Assembly: GCA_030141605.1 (NCBI GenBank)
Contig: JAQGDQ010000972.1
Span: 1-64,000, forward strand
Direction: 5' to 3'
DNA: 64,000 bases
Source: Tubiluchus corallicola
Taxonomy: Eukaryota; Priapulida; Priapulimorpha; Priapulimorphida; Tubiluchidae
The translations under genes were made by a program, and so were the position numbers. This document shows positions 31,043 through 42,650 of this stretch, one piece after another; within the stretch, counting starts at the first letter, position 1, and every line of letters begins with the position of its first letter. The notes below the pieces were generated by a model that had not been told where the DNA came from, made no database searches, and worked only from the letters and a program-made list of their open reading frames with translations.

Positions 31043-32030
31043 ATTCCTGCAGGGACGTTCGCTTTCCGGGAGATAAGAATGATTTAAGCTTTTTGGGATT
31101 TTTAAACAAGAGATTGTATGCGCGTTGAATGCGTGGTATTACGTGGTATACACACAAAAAGTCTTAAGTGTGTGTGATAATACAGTGACTGTTGTTCAAG
31201 GGATGTTTTTTTTAATGTTGCGTACTAACTGCTGTTATTATGTTAATGCAGTTATTATCTGTGATAAACAAGTAGGCACTTTCAGTATTGCGTAATCAAC
31301 TTGCTTAAGTTCTTTGTTGCTGCTTCATTAGTACTTAGTAGGCCCTCACCCAAAAGACGTTTACGAGATATTAGCAGATACTTACCATAAGAAGCTTTCT
31401 GCGCATGTCCTAGGTGTTATATATTGGGAATTTTTTCAGACCTGTCGTTCGTAGGTAAAACTTCAAGTTGACAACATTCTGTCTCAAGCAGCTGCCTTGT
31501 TATTATGAATGATGTTCTGGACTTGATATGATAATTTGGCTTCACTGATACGAGCTGGATGGATGATAGTGTAGTGGTAGCTTACGTGGTTGTTAGTGAG
31601 GCTACTTTAACACAGCCGTCTTGGGTTGCTGTTGGTGTGGCAAGCTGTTAGTCTGGAGTAATTCTGGGCACATAACACATAGGGGAACGAACGACGCTGA
31701 TTGAGCATAGATTAGCTAGTCTGCATTGTGTAGTAATTAAAGACAAGCCTGTTTCTTTTGTATTAATTTTGCATTGTGTTAAATATTAATTTTAGTTACA
31801 AATGTTATGCTATTTAACTAAGTTAATGTCTATAAACTAGTACCATATACCTGTTATAGCATGTCATTTAACTCTCATAAAATAAAATACACAAAAACTA
31901 CACTGTACGGAGTTTATTATCAGCACTAATGAAAATAGGGAACAAAATACACGTGCACAAAAATAACTAACTAACTTAGTAACAGCACACCCGAGGAGCA
32001 CCTGTGTCAGAAATCAAGGCTGTAGTGACC
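31043..32030. other. no gene seen
   Basis: AT-rich. GATACGAGCTGGATGGATGATAG near 31550 has a faint 5S-like look but no second 5S block supports it. Confidence 0.4.
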
Positions 32031-32039
32031 TCTACACGC

Positions 32040-32672
32040 TTTTACACTGGCATTCCAGGTCAGCTGGCTTCTCACACCACGTGTAGGTCCAAACAAGACG
32101 TCTGGACCTACAAGACAGGGGTGAGTCGCTGCTGACGTGGAAGCAGGGCATGTAGAGGGCCCTACACCTGACCCGACACAGGTGCCTCCGTAACAATATC
32201 AAGGCCTTAGGCACCCAAAACATCATAAATTCCGGTAAACAACGCCTAAAAGACGTTTTATCAAAATCAACTCGGACAAAGTACATTCTGTATAAAGAAT
32301 TTAATCCAATTTTAATATATCATCCAATGTATTGGAATAGAGATGTCAACGGTAGACTGGTGGAAAAAGATATAGACTAGCATGCACACGCATAATCCCA
32401 TGATTGAAATCGCATAATCTTATGATTGAAATGGGGCGGTAGAGTAGAGTATACATGTGACACAACTAGTGTTCAGACGGACATATACTGTGTAAATGTC
32501 CGAACTGCTTCAAACAGTTAACTTCTAGTAACATTATTGCATTGTATGTTACTAGCAATCATGTAGATTTAACTAGTTTATTTGACCTGTTTTAACCACA
32601 CTCTAAAATGTTTGTCTTGCAACTGCTGTTATAACTCTGTATAATTATAATTGTTTGGCCTGTTAATAAACT

Positions 32673-32716
<44 letters not shown>

Positions 32717-32762
32717 TACTGCTACTGCTACTGCTACTGCTACTGCTTCTGCTGCTGCTGCT
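32040..32762 (+). mobile_element. retroelement 3' end with (TAC)n tail
   Basis: A coding-like stretch at about 32190-32380 reads NNIKALGTQNIINSGKQRLK and FNPILIYHPMYWNRDVNGRL before a TAG; further upstream the frame is broken. It is followed by about 290 bases of non-coding sequence, TTAATAAAC and a (CTA)n/(CTG)n tail at 32672-32762, the layout of a non-LTR element 3' end. Family not recognised. Confidence 0.4.
32672..32762. repeat. (TAC)n/(TGC)n microsatellite
   Basis: About 14 CTA units then CTG-containing units ending in (CTG)4. Confidence 0.95.
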
Positions 32763-33093
32763 GATCATGATGGATATGGATAAAATTTACTGAAACTAGT
32801 TAGCCAACGTGTTATGAGTCACTTGCAAATTTTTTAATTTTGTTAAACAACTTCTATAGCCATGTCAGTTGGGTACGTAACTTGCACGTTAAATTAATTG
32901 CTGGATAGTTAGTGGCGAATGATAAGCAGGCGTAATAGCCATCAGCACAGCACGCAAAGACACACAAAGGGCATGACATTATTGTCTCATATATTGGATT
33001 GACATGAAGTGAGTTACCTTCAAGTCGTGTTTTATCCTGAAGCATTTAGTACCTTGTTGCCCAAGTCCAAACTGATATAAACGTCAACAGTTT

Positions 33094-33490
33094 GTTGAGT
33101 AGACATGAGTAGTTATGGCAAGAGACGCGATTTACGAGAGCACATAGCAGTGGAACGAAAAGAGAAAAATGTAAGTTGAGTAGGCATGGCAAGGAACGCG
33201 ATTTACGAGAGCACATAGCTGTGGAACGAAATGAGAAAATGTAAGTTGAGTAGGCATGAGTAGCCATGGCAAGACACGCGATTAACCGAGAGCACATAGC
33301 AGTGGAACGAAAAGACAAAAATGTAAGTTGAGTAGGCATGAGTAGCCATGGCAAGACATGCGATAAACCGAGAGCACAGAGCGGTGAGACGAAAAAAGAA
33401 AAATGTAAGTTGAGTACGCATGCGTTACCATGGTAAGGAACGCGATTTACGAGGAACACATAGCAGTGAAACGAAAAGAGAAAAATGTAA
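33094..33490. repeat. 82-bp minisatellite, five copies
   Basis: Units start GTTGAGTAGGCATGAGTAGCC at 33094, 33175, 33245, 33327 and 33409 (81, 70, 82, 82, 82 bases); the second lacks GAGTAGCCATG. Each ends GAAAAATGTAA. The 137-codon minus-strand frame across it is a by-product. Confidence 0.95.
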
Positions 33491-34770
33491 AACTCATTCT
33501 ATGAATCAGTAAAAAGGACATCATAGTCCCACAAACACAAATAATACTCACTTACTATGAGTTTTTGAACCCTATCCAACATCTTTGGCTGACTATCAAG
33601 AAGGGAGTTTGAGAGATCTGATACTCAGTGCCCTTTATATGCCTTTAAGTGCAGCCAGTTTTTGTAAAAATGAAAAAGCCAACTTAGTCATGCAGAAGCC
33701 ACATGACCTCCGCAGAACACAGATTAGATAGACTTGCACAGTTTTAACAACCCAAGAAATTTTGTTAGATGAAGAAGCTTTTTTAGGTCCAGGGCTGGGC
33801 TGATATGAGCAATACTATAGGCTGCAGAATTGGTGTGAATCAATATTTATGGAATCTGAAACACCCAGAATCAGTCCTATTTCCGGCTAACGCTTAAGCG
33901 TGGGGAAATTTTAGGGCGCTTCTGAGAACTAAGAGAGAACTAAGAACTAACTCAGATCTGCTGCTATCTCTTTGTTGCCGTTAAAGGGACTTGAAGTCTT
34001 AGGCTTGAAAAAAATTTAAGTGAAAATTCTAACGCGAAAGATTGTGGACATCAGCTTCAATTAATTCCATCCAGCAACGATTCTACAACCTTTGACCTAT
34101 TCAGTGATAGTGACGTAATGTCCAGACTGAGCAAGCAGACCATGTTGAGAAAACCAGGACATAAAGGTTTGACAATCTATATGAAGCAACATATTATAGT
34201 CTCTAATTCATCTATCAAATCCGGATACCAAGGCGAAATGAAGGAAGCCAATAACGAAAGTTTGTTTGAGAATCCCACAAATGCACATTGTTATACTAAT
34301 GCAAAAGCAAGCATTAAGTTGTACGACCACTAGTATTTTTTTCGTGACACCATCATTAAGTGAACTGGTTAGTAAAGTTGAGCACCTACCCTTCAGATAA
34401 TCCAAAGCCCTTTAACTGCCAAATCGGTGTTTCTCAGGATTCCTAGGCAATGCACGAATATATAAAAATTAATTCAAGCTTAGCTGTACTTTGTGGAGCT
34501 TTTGCGACCTCTTAGATTGGAATTGAAACTGCCTGGATTGAAGCTTAAAATAATGTTATTTCAGGATTATAGGAACCATAATGTTTGATGTTTGAAAGCA
34601 ATACTGCACAGATTGATCAAAACCCTAAGCAGCCAAAGCCATAAATGAGCTATCATAAAATTGTAATCAGGATAATGTCTTTGATCGATCTATGTAATCT
34701 AAAATGAGTAGGTCTCAAAGGTTTTTAAAAAGAAGCAGCATGGAAATAACCGAGAAGTCAGGCGTCTGCT
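33491..34770. other. no gene seen
   Basis: AT-rich, with short unsupported ORFs in both directions at 34118-34405. Confidence 0.45.
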
Positions 34771-34774
34771 TAGT

Positions 34775-34855
34775 CTCTGAAGTTAAGCTATCCTTGACCT
34801 GGTTAGTAAATGATAGCTGACCACCCGGAAAACCCTCGTGCTTCCTGGACAGTTT
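34775..34855 (+). repeat. 5S rRNA-like fragment (5S-derived SINE or pseudogene)
   Basis: GAAGTTAAGCTATCC, CCTGGTTAGTA, GCTGACCACCCGGAAAACCC and GTGCTTCC follow the 3' half of 5S rRNA (AAGTTAAGC, CTGGTTAGTACT, GGTGACCGCC, GGTGCT). The 5' end of 5S is not recognisable upstream. Confidence 0.6.
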
Positions 34856-34859
34856 CAAC

Positions 34860-35889
34860 TACCCTGTTATCTGGCTATAGGTACTCTATCATTTTGAGTG
34901 ATGCTACATTTACAGAAACACTTCTGTCATCAACGTCTTTTATATTATAGCTACATTCTGATCCCGTTACAATAATCGACGTAATAATTATGTCCTGCCG
35001 TTATTGCTGGATACCATCATAGTTTCTTGAACAGTATAAGAAAGCTTTCAGGAAGCTGTAATTTTACATAAAAATCATTTTTGACAAAAAATTTAGTACA
35101 AAATTTTGTGGCGTGTCTTTTGAGACGCCAGACGTTGTTATAAAGAAAATTTGTAAATATAATAGGTATGAAGATATAAAGATATTCTGAGCCGCATTTG
35201 AGTCGGGTGCCTCCTGTAATCGACCAAGGAAGTTTACGATTTCTCGAACTTGATCAAAGACCATGATCTAAAACCCTCACAATTCGGAAAGAAAGCTGTA
35301 TTTGTTATGGTATTAATGGTAAATACTAATTCGAAATCAACAAGTTAAGCGCAGACGACTTATTTGCATGTGGGCAAATGTTGTTGGTGAAGTCTCACAT
35401 TAAAGAACGCAGAAACTATGTGCGAAGTTCGGACGCAGACTGTTTCTGCGAAATGTTACGGTTCAGATAAATAATTTTTGCAAAACTATCAAAAATCAGG
35501 ACACAATTGATTGCAGTTAACATAAGAAAAAATGTTTTTTGCTCTTTCCACCACCAAATTTGGTTTGAATGCTCAATTGTTTTCTGGTCCCTTGACCAGA
35601 CTAATCTAATCTAATCTAACCCAATTCTAAACTAAATAAAAGCAACAAAAACGAAACAAGTGCAATCCAGTCCAATCTAATCAAACCAGCCTAATATAAT
35701 TTATATAGAAACCTATCAGAGTGCAATAACTTCTTCCCCAGGATCCAGGGTGATTTTTTTAAAGAGATATGCTTTGCAATGGTCTGTTTGAAAACCAGAT
35801 AAAAGTCAACTTATGACTTTAATTAATGTTTTTCTCTGGAAACGTCAGAATCAAAGATATTTTACACGTGCCTAATACATATTGAGACA
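34860..35889. other. no gene seen
   Basis: AT-rich; an AATCT-rich patch lies at 35600-35690. Confidence 0.45.
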
Positions 35890-36290
35890 TTAAGTAATGA
35901 GTCTGGATATTTTGTCGCTAGAGAACAGATGATAAAAACTTGGTATCCCAGAAATTAAAATTTTTAGTAACCTAAAAATTTGTTGCTGTTTGTGACCGGG
36001 CATTTGGTAACCATTACTCTTGAAGTATAAACTTGCTTTTAACTTGATAACCTGGTTAACTTGCGACTCAGACATTTCGTGTCCCAAAATTTCTTACCTG
36101 TATGGACACTTAGTCGTTATTGATCTATATAGAAATTTTGGTAATCTATATCGAACTTTGGACACTCGCATATTTAGTAAGTGGATATTTGGTAGCTGTA
36201 CTTAATTGAACGTTGTAATATTCGGATCCTTGATTATTTGGACGCTTGATGAAGCGGATATTTGGCATCTCAGTTACCAAGCAAAGTGGC
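35890..36290. repeat. degenerate TTTGG/GGTAAC-word region
   Basis: Words such as CATTTGGTAACC, GATAACCTGGTTAAC, GGACACTTAG, ATATTTGGTAG and GGATATTTGGCA recur at 15-30-base steps. It resembles the array at 27190-27760 in style but not in exact word. Confidence 0.35.
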
Positions 36291-37285
36291 GAGCTACCAT
36301 TTTTATAGTATCGAAATGTTTACGAAAAAAACGTAAATTTTGATGTTTAATTTGATGCTAATTTTCAAATCAGACTTCTTACCGCGACTGTTTTCTTTCA
36401 CGAAAGTGTACAGAAACTTTCATGCTACCAAAAGAAGAGCAACTGGTTTCAAATGGTTATATATACAAAAATGTAAAGCAAATTTTAAAGCTTCGGTGAA
36501 AAAATGACGGATTTTCACTTTTCAAGATAGATGTAAATATGCTGGTTTTGATTACTGTTTCGCTTGCATATCAATCTGTACTGTATAGTTATTAATTTTC
36601 AGATGAACGTACAGCGCTCTATAAAATAGGCAAATTTAGCGATTACAAAACGAGCAAAGCTGTATTCACATTTTCGCCAAAGCGGAAACAAGCACGGTAA
36701 TGGCAACAGGCGTGAACGAATAAGCCTGAATATCATTTTCGTCATTATAATGTGGTAACTGCTGCGCGAGGTGATAATAAAATGTTTCAGCATCTGATGT
36801 AAAATAGATAATAAAATTGTTTACCGCATACTAAACTGACGCAAACACTCATCACCATCCAACTGGCTAATAATTGTGACGTCATGCACTGCATTCTGTT
36901 AAGAAATGATGGGTTCACAAAAGACTTTGCGATGACTGAAAAAACTTCGCAAAAGACTGAAGCACTACAAACGTTTGTTACGTAATCTTTTCCTCTTGTT
37001 ATGTTGTGTGTTCAGCATATATGCACCGTGTAATTATTGTTTTTTCTAAGAGATGCAACAGTTCTGCGTCAACCGGCCAGTCATGCACGTTCTCAACTGA
37101 CTCACACGCAACTTGGCTGTCAGTCTGAGTTGCACGATGAAGCCAGTCGAATTTTACATGCGTGGGCGCTCTTTGGAGGTGGGCAGATTACTTAACTAGA
37201 AAGATAATTGCATCATTAATATTCCGTCTCTACTATTACTTCGATTGGCCCTGAATATAATCACTGTAACCATCATCATCGCCGT
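36291..37285. other. no gene seen
   Basis: AT-rich sequence without supported ORFs. Confidence 0.45.
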
Positions 37286-37286
37286 C

Positions 37287-37339
<53 letters not shown>
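37286..37339. repeat. (ATC)n microsatellite
   Basis: About 16 uninterrupted ATC units followed by T-rich sequence (37390-37690) that gives an artefactual Phe/Leu-rich frame. Confidence 0.95.
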
Positions 37340-37689
37340 CCAGTTCACACCATAATCGTCAATGTCACAACAACCATATACCAGAAACTATTATTGGTAT
37401 TTCTTATTCTCCCATTTTTTTAAAATTTTTGGCTTCATTCTTCTTTTCTTTTTAGCTTTTGCTTTTCATAATTTCATTCATTACTTTCGTCAGCTTTTTG
37501 TCTTTTTTCTCTTCTTCATTCCATTATCGCTTTTATTTTCATTGTCTTTAGTGCTCTTATTCTTTTTTTCGTTCATTTTGTTTTTTATTTTTTTCGGTGT
37601 TCTTCCTTTTCTACATTTACCATTTATGTGTTTTTGGTTGCCTCTTTTCCCTCTCCTTTTCACTTTTGCTTTTATTTCTTTATCATAAA

Positions 37690-39467
37690 TTATCTGCTCA
37701 GTTTTAAGCGCATTCAGCTGTTTAAACATCTGCTTCAAAGACTAAGTTGGAAATCAGTATAATTTTCCATTGCAAAAACACCATTTTTTGTCTCAACATG
37801 CAAAGGCTTTTACAAGTTAATGCATCAGCAAAACTTCTAAACAGTTTTCTGCTTTTAATAAAGCCCAGGCCGACCTTGATTAGGCTACATTGCTTGTCCA
37901 AATGGCAACTGGGTGAATTACAATTCAATCAGTAGTTGCCTGCATTACAATTCAATCAGTTATGTAGGACTTCATTGCCATTATATTGGCTTTTGATCTT
38001 TGGAATATATCTCCGCTTCTGAGACATCTAATAATGTTGTCCATGTTAAATATAATTTTATTACCTTAACCACTATTACGAAATTATTTATCGTGTTAGT
38101 GCTGGCCTGCTGCTGTACCCACAATGCAGCTTGCAAATACTAGTTCGTGTAGATTAATTACGTTCATCATCATCGTCGTCGTCGTCGTTGTTTGATGGGA
38201 GAGAAGTCAAACCTACCCATCATAAATGAGCTAGTCTTGGCGCGCAATAATGGAGCAAAGAGGGCGACATTATTCCACCAAGCACTAATTACTGCAGTTA
38301 TAAACGCGAACCTTGTCTTATATAATTATGCACACAAGTACAATGAGTTATTGACAGAACTGACAAAATACACAATTAGCCGTGGCCGCTAAATGCCAGC
38401 CAGGTAGTTACTTAAGAGGATTTTCTTGCTTTTGTTCATGCAGGTTAAATTAATCCATTTTCACAGTGATTTTGCGTATGAAAGTGTAAAGGTGTTTTTA
38501 AACAAAAATGTGCGCCGTTTCGTGCAATAATGAAAGCACAATTTAGCAAAATTGTTAAAAGAGCCGGTAAGAAAATGTTATTTAAAAGGGAACAAAAAAG
38601 GTATATCGCTAAGAACTTTCCATACGCTACGCTGAAAAAGTAAAGTTTTAATAATATAAGTACAACCTGCTAAAACTGCATTGTTTTGCTATCCCAGTAT
38701 GCACCACTGATACACTAAAAAAACAAATTGATCTTATTGGCAACATAAAGTAATTTAAACTTAGTTAGTGAAGAGTGTGCTACGAATGCCGTGATTATTT
38801 TTTCAAACTTTGCGCATTGTTATCTAAACTTGTTTCAAAGGACTTACCATCATAATGGCTGCGACTTAACGGTCATTACGTGAGTTTAAATTTCAAGTTT
38901 TATAAGACAGTACGTAGGTGATGGAAAATTTTAAGACGAATTTTATCAGACATCTTTTATTATTATTCTGCACGTGTTTGTCCTACTAAGGGCGTCATCA
39001 TAGCAAAACATAACATTATTCACCAAAACATAGTCATACGAAAGTTACACAGGCTGTGTACTGAGCATGGTTTTTAGTTTTATGTAAGAGTCTTCATGAG
39101 CTTTAACCATTTCACTTCTTCATTCATGTCATCTGTTCTTCGCGCTAATATGGCTTCTTTGTCTGAATGCGTGCAATTTCATCGCATCCGGCTTATTTAT
39201 AAAACTGTTTAATTTGAGGGAGGGAGAGAATAAGAAAGAAGGCGAGAGACAGATTTTTATTTACTTATTTACAATCGTTATTAATAAAAACATCTGTATA
39301 GGTAGGAAATCAATTAACACTTCGGTGAATTTCTGATTTAGTTTGAGTTCTGTCAAGTTAACAAGGTCATGTAAAACGTTTTGAACAACGTAAGTACTTG
39401 TTAAATTGAATTATGGATTATTTAATGTTATAAATTTACTCGTCTGTTCCTTCTTTTACTAAAGTTA
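37690..39467. other. no gene seen
   Basis: AT-rich. A short (ATC)(GTC) tract lies at 38165-38192. Confidence 0.45.
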
Positions 39468-39468
39468 A

Positions 39469-39511
<43 letters not shown>

Positions 39512-39536
39512 GAGAGAGAAAGAGGGAGAGAGAGAG

Positions 39537-39624
<88 letters not shown>
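39468..39624. repeat. (GA)n microsatellite, 157 bp
   Basis: GA repeats with several GGGA and AAAG interruptions in the left half. Confidence 0.97.
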
Positions 39625-39627
<3 letters not shown>

Positions 39628-42589
39628 TTATTGCTACATTTTAAGATTTTCAATGGTCATTACTTGTCAAACTCGGTTATTTTAATTAAGAGTAGAAAAA
39701 GAAACGTACATCGTTTACGTAAAGATAATAACGTTTATATAAAATCATTATGTACATTCGTGATAACATATGCATCAAAGAACGTTATTGCCAGGTTCAC
39801 CACTGCAAACTGCGGTGCGCAAAAATTTTACTAATTTCATGTGTTACAAAAATGGGCACATGATACATACGATACATACATGATACACACGTGTACATAC
39901 AATCAGAAATTGCAGATATACGTTTATTTTTTAAGTTTGTTTAGACCAAAGCTCAGCAATTGACTTTACCGATATGTTCATCATTTTAAGTTCGATAAAA
40001 TTGACTAAAAATTAAAGTTCAATTAACACGACATAGTTAATGAGGAATTCTTGCTACTCTTAGTGGTCTTATTCTGATGTACAGAAGTTCATTAAAATCC
40101 AGCACAATCGAAATTCCTTAAGCTCTGACGCTTACAGAGTTTCAATACACGTTATGTTGAAGGCTTATATAAAGAAAAACATTGTTTAAAAATAAATGAT
40201 ATTGTTCATCAATTACATCTTTCGTGAATTGTTTGAAGTCAGATACATCAGTTTTATAAAACACTAATATCAGAATATATATGACTTTGCTAATTAGTTC
40301 TAAGCATATTAAGATGTTATTCACATTTTTAATAACGTAAGGAGCCTTGATAATTAAGTAGTTGATACAGATCTTTTCAATTCATAATTCTCAATGGAAC
40401 TTGGTCACATTGATTAAAAGATCATATTTTAATTATTCATATTGTCGCCTTGCTGTTTCGTGTTGTTGTTTCAGACGCTTGATGTGAGTGCTGCTGTTTT
40501 ATTTATGAAATCCATCAGCTAAACTGACTTTTTCTAAAAACACTTTAGAGTTTCGAAGTTTAGAAAAAGATCAGGCAAGCGTCATTAAGACGCAAGAAAA
40601 TTGAGGAAACAACCACTCAGATCAATTCGTTTTTTACAGACGTTTTGTGCGTGATGTTGGGTAATTAAAGTTACAGAGCTTAGTTAACCCTTTCATAGTG
40701 AAAGCAATAGGAACTATCTAATAATAACAATCTGTTGCAGCAGTATCAAGCGTAAGCTCATCTGCTTGAAGTTAGTTGATGAACATTAATTCTGCCAAAT
40801 TTAAACGATTGCTAACGCTTGTGTTATATCGAACTTAATTAACAAGGGTTCAAGATTAACCCTTGTGGGACGCCAAGCTTAATAATTAATCAGAGGGACG
40901 GTATTTAACGGGTTAAACCTTCTCATGGGTACGAAGCTATTCAGACCGCAATAAATGCGTTAAAATCTATTGCTTCTTGTAAAAAGAGATTAGAAAATTT
41001 CGTCTAAATCAATTTGTTCGACATCGTGGGTTTGGAGCGTGAGAGGAGTAGAATATGAGACGGGTACATTGGAAATGGTTTGCTTAGAATGTTCATCACG
41101 AAACTAGAATAACACAAGACACGCTGTTTTTCTTTGTAATTTTCAAACTTCGTTACGAAAGCACTGAATTTATTACGACACTGCGTTATGTGACAAGTAG
41201 AGTGTTACGTTCCTAACACTGCTTTTATTGCGTTCGACGCGAAGTAGTTTTGTTGTTAACTGTCAGTTACCGAATTACGTAAATTATTTTTACCGCTCGT
41301 TGTACGATTTATTCGAGTTAGGAAGGCTCGAATCGATGCGGGAGTTTAGTGGCAACGAACTTCCGAAAATCAAATATGGACTTTGGTACACAAATCTCAA
41401 ACGTACATAAGCAAAATGGGGTTTAAATAAACAAGAAAACATTCGTATCAAAAGAGACTAAAGTATTACACACAATGCATATTATTGTTGTGCTAACTAG
41501 TAATCAATAATAATAAACAAAACCCGTAAGTCGTAATTGCTGTTCAGAACAGAGTTTAGTGTTTAAACCTGCTTTTCTGTTTAAACTAACTTTAGTGTTG
41601 TAACAATGGATTGATTTTCAAACCAAATTTAATTCATCGAAGCTGTAGAGATAGACGAGCACAAACAGGTTAACTGCACAAACGTGTTACAAATACAGAG
41701 CAGTTAGCTCTAAGGTAGCATAGGGACCTCTACTTTCCCTATGTTTGTCAATGTTATCCATTATGTTGTAAATTGAGGATTAATGTTGTAAATGAAGTGA
41801 AATTACGTAAAGTAAAATATGAGATTCTACTATTAAATTCAAGATTACTTGTCTTAGATTGTATTTTTAGTTCCAGACAACAGAGTTGCGAGTGACAATT
41901 TTGTCCTTAAAACGAAATTAACTCCAATTCACATGTATCCTATGGACAGCTATGGACGCAGGGCACGAGTTGACAAATTTTGCTTAACTTTTTGCTCTTC
42001 CACTTTTTATACCTACATGCACCTGTTCTTTATGAATACCAGAACAAGGTACTTATTCATGATTGTTTGCACATCAGATCACACGCTTCAGGCACCTCTG
42101 ATGATGAAAGGTATTGTAAGCAATGCCAAGATTGATCTAATTCAGTTCATACAGGTGTGTATTGCTGGGTATTTCACCTGCATCCGCACGCAACGTTGAA
42201 CGTAGGCTGCTGTAATTCTATTAAAAATTATTAACATAAGCAGTATAGTAATTTGCACAGGTTTTCTGGCAGGCATTCACCAAAAATAAAGAATATTAGT
42301 TTATGAAAATCGATGCGTCATAATAAATTCTACAAATGGGTTACAACCATCGGGGACTGACTGGTATTTGCAAGGTAGTTATGCGAATTTTTGCCAAACA
42401 TATGTGTGAAATCACACCAAATAATAACTTATCACATTTTGTCATATTGAGATTAATTTTTTTCCAAATTTGGGTGACAACCTTTCATAACATTTCGGTA
42501 AATTTATCGTATTCTTCTGCAATTGCAAGGCTCCTAGCATTTTATATTAATGAAAGGAGAGCCCTAAAAGATTCTCGTTGCAGCTTTGG
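39625..42589. other. no gene seen
   Basis: AT-rich. ORFs of 60-99 codons at 41228, 41933 and 42336 have no recognised domain. Base 42336-42635 may include the RASSF 3' UTR on the other strand. Confidence 0.45.
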
Positions 42590-42595
42590 TTTAAT
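42590..42595 (-). terminator. possible polyadenylation signal of the RASSF gene
   Basis: ATTAAA on the minus strand about 55 bases after the stop codon; a common variant of AATAAA. Weak evidence on its own. Confidence 0.25.
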
Positions 42596-42650
42596 TTTCA
42601 CCAGTATCTTGCAACACAGGCTCAATAAATACTAGAAGTTATGTCTGTTA

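Noticed and set aside
33046..33459. 137-codon minus-strand ORF with repeated ACLAMATHAYST
   Set aside because: Runs across the 82-bp minisatellite; the repeats in the product mirror the DNA units and frame changes between units.
37362..37688. 108-codon Phe/Leu-rich ORF that looks like membrane segments
   Set aside because: T-rich low-complexity DNA next to an ATC run; composition alone explains it.
40850..40910. NPCGTPSLIINQRD, similar to the NPCGTP words of LINE remnants
   Set aside because: Only about 15 residues, with no supporting sequence on either side.
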